Assembly: GCA_017449925.1 (NCBI GenBank)
Contig: JAFSYO010000164.1
Span: forward strand, 1-31,188
Length of the DNA: 31,188 nucleotides
Direction: 5' to 3'
DNA from: Stomatobaculum sp.
GTDB lineage: Bacteria; Bacillota_A; Clostridia; Lachnospirales; Lachnospiraceae
Shown here: one piece after another, positions 25,577 to 31,188 of the stretch
Position numbering within the stretch: the first letter of the stretch is position 1
Layout: every line of letters begins with the position of its first letter
Position numbers and translations under genes: made by a program
Notes under the pieces: model-generated
Seen by the model: only the letters and a program-made list of their open reading frames with translations
Told to the model about the DNA's origin: nothing
Database searches by the model: none

Positions 25577-27451
25577 ATGCAGAAACTTGCGTTGGATGAT
25601 GAACTGCTGCTGGGCATCCAGCAGCCTGCCAGATATATCGGCGGCGAGATCAACAGTGTGAAAAAGGACCCGGACAGTGTCGCGGTGCGGTTCGCGATGT
25701 GCTTTCCGGACGTTTATGAGATCGGCATGAGCCACCTGGGCCTGCAGATCCTTTACAGCATGTTCAACCGCCGGGAAGACGTTTACTGCGAGCGGGTGTT
25801 CTCCCCCTGGACGGACCTGGACCGGGTGATGCGGGAAAAGAAGATCCCGCTGTTTACCCTGGAGAGCCAGCGGCCGGTACGGGAATGTGATTTTCTGGGC
25901 ATCACGCTGCAGTATGAAATGTGCTACACCAATATTCTCCAGGTGCTGGAGCTGTCCGGGATCCCGCTGCATGCGGAGGACAGGACAGAAGAGGATCCCC
26001 TCGTGATCGGAGGCGGACCCTGCACCTATAATCCGGAACCCATCGCCCCCTTCTTTGACCTCTTCTATATCGGAGAGGGTGAAGTAGTCTACGATGCGCT
26101 GCTTGACCTGTACATCCGTTTCAAGAAGGAAAACAAAAGCCGCGCAGAGTTCCTCAGGGCCGCCGCGAATGTCCCGGGAATCTATGTTCCGTCCCTCTAT
26201 GAGCCTTCCTACGGCCCGGAGGGCATGCTCAGCGCCTTTACTCCGAAGTATCAGGACGTCCCTGCCGTCGTGGAGCGCCAGGTGGTGCAGGACATGGATA
26301 CAGTGGGATTCATCGATGATCCGCTGGTCCCCTTCATCCGGGTGACCCAGGACAGGACCGTAGTAGAACTGATGCGGGGCTGCATCCGCGGCTGCCGCTT
26401 CTGTCAGGCCGGCAATGTGTACAGGCCGCTCCGGGAACACTCTGTGGACTACCTGAAACAGTACGCGAAACGCCTCCTGGAGATCACGGGAAATGAAGAG
26501 ATCTCTCTCAGCTCCTTAAGCTCCAGTGATTATTCCGGGCTGGATGAATTCCTCCGGTTCCTGATGGAGTACACCGACTGTCACAAGGTAAATATCTCCC
26601 TGCCGTCCCTCCGGATCGACAAGTTCTCTCTGGACGTCATGAGCCGGATCCAGGACGTGAAGAAAAGCTCTCTTACCTTCGCGCCCGAAGCAGGGACCCA
26701 GCGTCTCCGGGATGTGATCAACAAAGGACTGACAGAAGAGGATATTATGAGGGGCAGCCTCTCTGCTTTCCGCGGAGGATGGACCAAGGTCAAGTTCTAT
26801 TTCATGATCGGACTTCCCACAGAGACAGAAGAGGACCGCATGGGGATACCGGAGCTCTGCGAGAAAGTCGCGGACATGTTCTACGACAGTATTCCGAAAT
26901 CCGAAAGGACCGGGCGTGTGCAGATCTCAGCCAGTTCCTCCTTCTTCGTTCCGAAACCCTTCACCCCTTTCCAGTGGGCCCCCATGTGCAGAGCCGAGGA
27001 ATATATCGAGCGGGCCAGAAGAGTAAAAGAACACTTCCGGGAACAGAAGAACTGGAAAAGTCTGCGCTACCAGTATCACGACGCGGAGACCACGGTCCTG
27101 GAGGGCGTCTTTGCCCGGGGCGACCGGAGAGTCGCTCAAGTGATCGAAACTGCCTACCGGAACGGCGCCATCTACGACGCCTGGACGGAGACCTTTGACC
27201 CGGAGCGCTGGAAAGAGGCATTCCGGCTCTGCAGAGTGGACCCGGAATTCTATACCATGCGGGAGCGGTCCACGAAAGAGCTTCTCCCCTGGGATTTCAT
27301 CGATGCCGGTGTCACAAAGGACTTCCTGAAACGGGAGTGGGAGAGAGCGCTGGAGGGCAAAGTCACACCCCACTGCAGACAGCAGTGCTCCGGCTGCGGT
27401 GCAAAAAAATATCAGGGAGGTGTCTGCTTTGAAGGTGCGGATCAAATTTGA
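25577..27451 (+). CDS. TIGR03960-family radical SAM protein of unknown function
   Basis: The 624-residue product has an N-terminal B12-binding-like region (PARYIGGEINSV, CFPDVYEIGMSH, and IGGGPCTYNPEP) and a radical-SAM core with C269-x3-C273-x2-C276 in RGCIRGCRFCQAG. A C-terminal cysteine set (C600, C604, C607, C617) may bind a further metal. The substrate is unknown; RNA or protein modification is plausible because partners in many genomes are a DUF2344 protein and an RNase G. It starts 21 bases after hisIE and overlaps the DUF2344 gene by 23 bases. Confidence 0.93.
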   Translation: MQKLALDDELLLGIQQPARYIGGEINSVKKDPDSVAVRFAMCFPDVYEIGMSHLGLQILYSMFNRREDVYCERVFSPWTDLDRVMREKKIPLFTLESQRPVRECDFLGITLQYEMCYTNILQVLELSGIPLHAEDRTEEDPLVIGGGPCTYNPEPIAPFFDLFYIGEGEVVYDALLDLYIRFKKENKSRAEFLRAAANVPGIYVPSLYEPSYGPEGMLSAFTPKYQDVPAVVERQVVQDMDTVGFIDDPLVPFIRVTQDRTVVELMRGCIRGCRFCQAGNVYRPLREHSVDYLKQYAKRLLEITGNEEISLSSLSSSDYSGLDEFLRFLMEYTDCHKVNISLPSLRIDKFSLDVMSRIQDVKKSSLTFAPEAGTQRLRDVINKGLTEEDIMRGSLSAFRGGWTKVKFYFMIGLPTETEEDRMGIPELCEKVADMFYDSIPKSERTGRVQISASSSFFVPKPFTPFQWAPMCRAEEYIERARRVKEHFREQKNWKSLRYQYHDAETTVLEGVFARGDRRVAQVIETAYRNGAIYDAWTETFDPERWKEAFRLCRVDPEFYTMRERSTKELLPWDFIDAGVTKDFLKREWERALEGKVTPHCRQQCSGCGAKKYQGGVCFEGADQI

Positions 27452-28133
27452 AAAGCGGGGAAATCTCCGCTTTATCGGCCATCTGGACCTGATGCGGTAT
27501 TTCCAGAAGGCTAACCGCAGGGCGGAACTTCCCATCGCCTATTCCGAAGGCTTTTCACCTCATCAGATCATGTCATTCGCGGCCCCCCTCAGCATGGGGG
27601 TCGAAAGCACCGGGGAATACGCGGATTTCAAACTGACGGATGACGCTAAGATCACCTCGGAGGAAGCTGTCCGGAGAATGAACCGGGAGATGGCGGAAGG
27701 CCTGAAGATCCTTTCCTTTCTGAAGATCCCGGATGACGCGGGAAACTGCATGTCCACCATGTTCGCCGCAGATTACAGGGTCTGGTTTCCGGAGCATTTG
27801 CGCTTTCTGCCGGAGGAGACGAAGGCTCTCAGTACCGCCTGCCGGGAGCTCCTTCAGAAAAAAGAGATCCTTATGATCCGGGAAGGGAAAAAGGGATCGA
27901 AGGAAGTAGATATACGTCCGATGCTTTTCCGGGCAGAGGCGGACGAAGACGGCCTGTTTTTCCAGGTCGCCCAGGGAAGCGCGGCGAACCTGAAACCGGA
28001 ATTTGCTCTCAGTGCGCTGGAAGAACTCGAATCAGCTGCATTCCTGAGGGAATGGAGACCGCGCTTCGTCAGGACCGAACTTTATGACAGCAAAATGAGG
28101 ACACTGGAATCCTATGGAGAACCTCTCACTTAA
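27429..28133 (+). CDS. TIGR03936/DUF2344 family protein, partner of the radical SAM gene
   Basis: The 234-residue product matches DUF2344 by its start (KVRIKFEKRGNLRFIGHLDL) and the following AYSEGFSPHQIMSFAAPLSMGVES block. In other genomes this domain is either fused to or next to the TIGR03960 radical-SAM protein, so it is a likely partner; its molecular role is unknown. A GTG at 27399 is available, but the TTG at 27429 is preceded by GGGAGGTG and gives the family N-terminus. It overlaps both neighbours, by 23 bases upstream and 20 downstream. Confidence 0.9.
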   Translation: MKVRIKFEKRGNLRFIGHLDLMRYFQKANRRAELPIAYSEGFSPHQIMSFAAPLSMGVESTGEYADFKLTDDAKITSEEAVRRMNREMAEGLKILSFLKIPDDAGNCMSTMFAADYRVWFPEHLRFLPEETKALSTACRELLQKKEILMIREGKKGSKEVDIRPMLFRAEADEDGLFFQVAQGSAANLKPEFALSALEELESAAFLREWRPRFVRTELYDSKMRTLESYGEPLT

Positions 28134-29190
28134 ACTGGTCGTCACTGCATTCCGGAAGGGGATCCTTACCTGTCTGCTGGAGAACGGAACTGCTGTCCAG
28201 CTGGATTATGCCGACGGCAGTTCTGTCGTAGGCAGCATTTATGCGGGAAGAGTCCGTTCCATATCTAAAAATCTGGATGCGGCGTTCATAGATATCGGGA
28301 CGCCGCTTCCAGGTTTTCTTGCTCTTTCAAAAGAACGTCTGCCCCGTTTCCTTGACGGAAGAGAACACCGCGCGCTTCACGAGGGAGATGAGATCCTGGT
28401 CAAAGTCAGGAAGGATGCCCACAAGACAAAAGGCCCGTCGCTGACGGACCGCTTTTCAGAAGAAAAGATAGAAGATTTTGTCCGCAGAGCTTCCTTTGTG
28501 CGCGCTCCGGGCCTTGTTAAAGAGGCACAGCCCTTCTGGGCATTTCTCGCAGAACGGACGGCAGCAGCCCATCCCGGCTGTCTGGAGATCGTCACGGACC
28601 AGGAAAACGTGTTCAGGGCTCTTACAGGCGCTTCTCCGCCAGTGACGGAAGAGTACGCGAAAAAACTCCCGGAAGCCTTCAGAAAGCCTGAGAAAGTCCT
28701 TAAAATGCAAGGGACAGATGTCCCTGTCCGTTTCCACGACGGGACCTCTCTGTCCCTGACCGCGGTCTATTCCCTTGAGACCGCCATGTCGGAAGCCCTC
28801 TCAAAAAAGGTATGGCTGAAAAGCGGCGGATATCTGGTAATAGAGCAGACGGAAGCTCTGACCGTCATCGATGTGAACAGCGGAAAGAACGAAAAGAAGA
28901 CCGATAAGGAAGAGATGATCTTCAGAACGGATGAAGAAGCTCTTACCGAGGCCATGCGCCAGATCCGCCTGCGGAATCTTTCCGGGATCATTCTGATCGA
29001 TCTGATCGATGTCAAAACAAAAGAGACGCAGGACTCTCTTTTGAAAAAGATTAGATACCTTGCGTCTCTTGATCCTGTCGGCACACAGGCCGTCGATATC
29101 ACAAAACTGAATCTGGCAGAGATCGTCAGGAAGAAGAGCGGCAGGCCCTTTGCGGACCAGCTGCGTTCCTCCGCGGCTCCGGATAACTGA
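28114..29190 (+). CDS. rng: Ribonuclease E/G family protein, short form without zinc-link
   Basis: RNase E/G enzymes cut single-stranded RNA in AU-rich regions and mature rRNA. The 358-residue product has an S1-like RNA-binding domain (about 36-100), the 5'-sensor/RNase H-like region, and the catalytic aspartates D253 (VIDVNSGK) and D296 (GIILIDLID). It ends soon after the DITKLNLAEIVRKK segment, so the CPxC zinc-link and the small domain that follow in RNase E and RNase G are absent. The ATG lies within the end of the DUF2344 gene, suggesting coupling. Normally rplU follows; here a minus-strand gene lies between. Confidence 0.92.
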   Translation: MENLSLKLVVTAFRKGILTCLLENGTAVQLDYADGSSVVGSIYAGRVRSISKNLDAAFIDIGTPLPGFLALSKERLPRFLDGREHRALHEGDEILVKVRKDAHKTKGPSLTDRFSEEKIEDFVRRASFVRAPGLVKEAQPFWAFLAERTAAAHPGCLEIVTDQENVFRALTGASPPVTEEYAKKLPEAFRKPEKVLKMQGTDVPVRFHDGTSLSLTAVYSLETAMSEALSKKVWLKSGGYLVIEQTEALTVIDVNSGKNEKKTDKEEMIFRTDEEALTEAMRQIRLRNLSGIILIDLIDVKTKETQDSLLKKIRYLASLDPVGTQAVDITKLNLAEIVRKKSGRPFADQLRSSAAPDN

Positions 29191-29198
29191 CGGATGCC

Positions 29199-30809
29199 TC
29201 AGTGCAGTTCTGCCGGCTTCTCTGCTTTAAAACTGTCGTATTCCGAAGACTTCCCTGCGCCGGAGAGATCCGGCGTATTGTCATATTCCTCGGCTGTAAT
29301 AGTGAACCTTGACGTTCCTTCCTGAAGGACTGTCCCATCAGGCTTCACGATCGTGACAGGCTTTCCGATGGGATCCTGAATGGCGCCGGCGCAGTGGATC
29401 TTTGTCACGGTGCTGTCACCGGTCACGTACCACGTGGAATCCTTGTCGATAAAGAGTTCTGAGAATCCTTCGCCGCCTTCGCCTGCGTCGGTCTCATCCT
29501 GCAGTATGGCGCCGGAGAAGACACTGCCTTCCGTCAGATAGAATTTCAGAGTGGAGATGGAATCCCACTGGACATCCCCGTCCAGCTCCTGCCTGATTCC
29601 GGTGAAACTGCAGTCCGCGCCGTTCTTTCCTTTTTCTCCCCAGCCTCTTTCGTTGGAATTGCCCGCTGCCCGGAGAAGAAACTCCTGGTCAGAAGCGCCT
29701 CGCATGTCGACCTGACGCAGCACAAAGGTGGACTGGGTGTTGGTGGTGTAGAACATACCTCCGTTCTTCGCCTCCAGAATGCCGCCGTTCATTTCAAAGA
29801 GGGAATTACCTTCCTCGGAGTCGCCGGACATGGACTGGTAGAGGATCACGTTCCACGTGAGTCCGTTCTGCGGAAGATCAGCCATATTTCCTGAGAGATT
29901 GGAGTTGAACAGGCGCAGCTGGTTATCGCCTTCAATACACACTGCCTCGGAACCTTCAGCCGTCAGTGTCGCATAGGCTGCGGTGATATCAGCGGTGGAG
30001 TAAACTGCAGGAGAGCCCTGGCCTTTGGAAATATAGGTGCCGTCCTCGATGACCATGGTGCCTCCGCCCCGGTCGCTGCGGATCGCCGCAGAGCTTTCTC
30101 CGTTCGTTTCGACGTCGCAGTCCCAGGCGTACAGAGTCCCGCCGCCGGCCGCATGCAGTCCGCCCGAGGTGTCCTGCTCCGTCACGATCTTTGTCTGGGA
30201 AACATAGGCCGTGCCTTTGTCGTAGGCAAACACGCCGGCCCCGCCCTTGGCATCGGTCGTGATATCGCAGGAATCCACATAGACATTGCCGTCAGTACAA
30301 AGAACTGCGGCGCCGATGCCGTAGAAGCTGGCACTGTCTCCGCCGGCGGAAGCATCAGAAACACGGAGAATATCATCCGCAAACAAGGTGACGGAGGCAC
30401 CGTTTTTCGCGAGCACCGCATTTTCATCCGCGGATTCGGACCGGATGGTCTGGTGCTTAAAGAGCATATCCTCTGCGGCATCCACTACAGCATCGTAGTG
30501 ATCCGGCTTTGAGGCGCCGCCTCCGGGAGGAGGTCCGCCCGGTTTCCCCTGACCCGGAGCAGGAGCGCCCCCGTCGGGTTTTTCAGGTGCGGATTCAGGT
30601 TCCTGTTCTGCGGTCCCGGCTGCTGCAGATTCGCTTTCCGGTTCGGCTTGCGCAGTTTCAGAAGCAGCCGTTTCAGCAGCAGCCGTTACAGCTTCGGGAG
30701 CGGCTGTCGGAGCCGCGGATGTGCTGCTGGCTCCTCCGCTGCAGCCAGTCATGGCGAGGGCCGCTGAAACAATAAGAAGTGCTGCGGGATTCATCCATTT
30801 TTTCTTCAT
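29199..30809 (-). CDS. Surface lipoprotein with predicted right-handed beta-helix repeats
   Basis: The 536-residue product has a lipoprotein signal peptide: MKKKWMNPAALLIVSAALAMTGC, with the acylated Cys at 23. An Ala/Glu/Pro/Gly linker follows (about 24-125), then a long region of alternating short strands in a beta-helix-like pattern (GIGAAVLCTDGNVYVDSC, GTAYVSQTKIVTEQD, GGTLYAWDCDVETNGE and so on). The family function is unknown; adhesion or glycan binding is possible. An extended start at 30884 is rejected because the ATG at 30809 has AAAGGA upstream and begins the signal peptide. It converges on rng with an 8-base gap and no terminator between them. Its placement between rng and rplU is unusual. 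Confidence 0.88.
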   Translation of the reverse strand: MKKKWMNPAALLIVSAALAMTGCSGGASSTSAAPTAAPEAVTAAAETAASETAQAEPESESAAAGTAEQEPESAPEKPDGGAPAPGQGKPGGPPPGGGASKPDHYDAVVDAAEDMLFKHQTIRSESADENAVLAKNGASVTLFADDILRVSDASAGGDSASFYGIGAAVLCTDGNVYVDSCDITTDAKGGAGVFAYDKGTAYVSQTKIVTEQDTSGGLHAAGGGTLYAWDCDVETNGESSAAIRSDRGGGTMVIEDGTYISKGQGSPAVYSTADITAAYATLTAEGSEAVCIEGDNQLRLFNSNLSGNMADLPQNGLTWNVILYQSMSGDSEEGNSLFEMNGGILEAKNGGMFYTTNTQSTFVLRQVDMRGASDQEFLLRAAGNSNERGWGEKGKNGADCSFTGIRQELDGDVQWDSISTLKFYLTEGSVFSGAILQDETDAGEGGEGFSELFIDKDSTWYVTGDSTVTKIHCAGAIQDPIGKPVTIVKPDGTVLQEGTSRFTITAEEYDNTPDLSGAGKSSEYDSFKAEKPAELH

Positions 30810-30837
30810 ATAGATGGTCCTTTCTGCCGGAAGGTAT

Positions 30838-30866
30838 AGTATCATAAAGAAAAGAACCGGCGTTAA
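30838..30866 (-). promoter_or_regulatory. Possible promoter of the lipoprotein gene
   Basis: On the minus strand TTAACG (30866-30861) and GATACT (30843-30838) are separated by 17 bp, 4 of 6 matches each to the consensus boxes. The call is weak; the position about 30 bases before the start codon is plausible. Confidence 0.35.
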
Positions 30867-30974
30867 ATTTATCTTACAGGACAATTGTGAATATTTGCTG
30901 AAATAGAACCGTCTGATTTTTTAAATTTTCATTATCTCCGCCGTCTGCAGCTCAGTTTTTTTTGATATCATGGA

Positions 30975-31003
30975 TTGACATAGTCTGACGCTTCTTATAT
31001 AAT
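30975..31003 (+). promoter_or_regulatory. Predicted sigma-A promoter for rplU
   Basis: A perfect TTGACA (30975-30980) and a perfect TATAAT (30998-31003) are separated by 17 bp, as expected for a strongly expressed ribosomal protein operon. Transcription should start near 31010. Confidence 0.92.
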
Positions 31004-31009
31004 CACAAG

Positions 31010-31094
31010 GTATGCCGCACAACGGGGCTTTAAGTTTCATGTTTATCGCATGGACGCCGCAGTTGGCGAGTAATGATAAGAAGGAGGACCCGAA
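31010..31094 (+). promoter_or_regulatory. Structured 5' leader of rplU, candidate L21 leader
   Basis: The roughly 85-base leader can form two small hairpins before the AAGGAGG Shine-Dalgarno (31081-31087): TTCATG/CATGGA (31036-31041 with 31049-31054) and CGCC/GGCG (31055-31058 with 31065-31068). An autoregulatory L21 leader is known in Firmicutes (Rfam L21_leader). I cannot confirm the match by eye. Confidence 0.5.
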
Positions 31095-31188
31095 ATGTAC
31101 GCGATTATTGCTACCGGCGGTAAGCAGTACAAGGTATCTGAGGGCGATATCATTAAGGTTGAGAAACTCGGAGTTGATGCAGGACAGA
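31095..31188 (+). CDS. rplU: 50S ribosomal protein L21, 3' end cut by window edge
   Basis: The first 31 codons read [31 protein letters not shown], the typical N-terminus of ribosomal protein L21, which is part of the large subunit. An AAGGAGG Shine-Dalgarno and a consensus promoter precede it. The gene is cut by the right edge; rpmA and obgE often follow in this operon but cannot be seen. Confidence 0.97.
   Translation, partial: MYAIIATGGKQYKVSEGDIIKVEKLGVDAGQ

Noticed and set aside
24602..26440. A 612-codon open frame on the minus strand opposite hisIE and the radical SAM gene
   Set aside because: It lies entirely antisense to two genes with clear family motifs. The host rarely uses codons that create stops in this antisense frame, so long open shadows are expected; it has no family signature or ribosome binding site.
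30950..30965. A run of T residues (TCAGTTTTTTTTGA) as a terminator
   Set aside because: No stable stem lies immediately upstream; at most three base pairs can form.

Overview
This window is a chromosomal stretch from a Gram-positive Clostridia-type bacterium, most likely a moderately GC-rich member of the Lachnospiraceae. The evidence is the gene content and order (yicC-gmk-rpoZ-rimO-pgsA; rpmB facing an Asp23 protein-fakA-recG; the TIGR03960-TIGR03936-rng trio before rplU), the strong Shine-Dalgarno sequences, the short-form HisG paired with HisZ, the GerW/YtfJ protein, and several TTG starts. The placement is inferred from gene families, not from a database search. I saw no rRNA, tRNA, CRISPR array, phage gene, transposase or insertion sequence. 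It is mostly an ordinary housekeeping region with a few unusual points.

Layout. Bases 1-2591 (minus strand) hold comM followed by dprA, which runs off the left edge; both belong to natural transformation and DNA uptake. They are transcribed away from a compact pair of back-to-back promoters at 2688-2753. From 2789 to 8171 (plus strand) runs a tightly packed operon: yicC, gmk, rpoZ, rimO, pgsA, a small unknown gene, a DUF2953 membrane protein and a GerW/YtfJ-like protein. It ends at a bidirectional terminator shared with the convergent rpmB (minus strand). From 8633 (plus strand) come an Asp23/Gls24 protein, fakA and recG. An L,D-transpeptidase follows, probably with its own promoter inside recG, then rsmD, coaD and a coiled-coil protein, closed by a strong terminator at 16557-16599.

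From 16641 to 21653 lie an RNA-modification and repair group: an RsmF-like rRNA cytosine methyltransferase, an RsuA-type pseudouridine synthase, a short-chain dehydrogenase, an unknown membrane protein, an RluA-type pseudouridine synthase and RecU. A promoter at 21664-21692 begins a partial histidine operon, hisZ-hisG-hisA-hisIE. Its last protein carries an extra N-terminal domain that looks like a degenerate HisF barrel. It is followed by a radical-SAM protein, its DUF2344 partner and an RNase E/G that lacks the usual C-terminal zinc-link region. A surface lipoprotein with a likely beta-helix fold lies on the minus strand between rng and rplU. The window ends in the first codons of rplU, which has a consensus promoter and a structured leader.

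Functionally the window is dominated by translation and RNA maturation (rpmB, rplU, rimO, rsmD, RsmF-like, two pseudouridine synthases, yicC, rng), nucleotide, cofactor and lipid supply (gmk, coaD, pgsA, fakA), recombination (recG, recU, comM, dprA), cell wall (L,D-transpeptidase) and histidine synthesis. Many neighbouring genes overlap by ATGA or a few bases, which suggests translational coupling. The most interesting items are the HisF-like/HisI/HisE fusion, the comM leader hairpin that contains its ribosome binding site, the lipoprotein placed between rng and rplU, and in-frame tandem repeats in the L,D-transpeptidase. I did not find a clear new multi-gene system.
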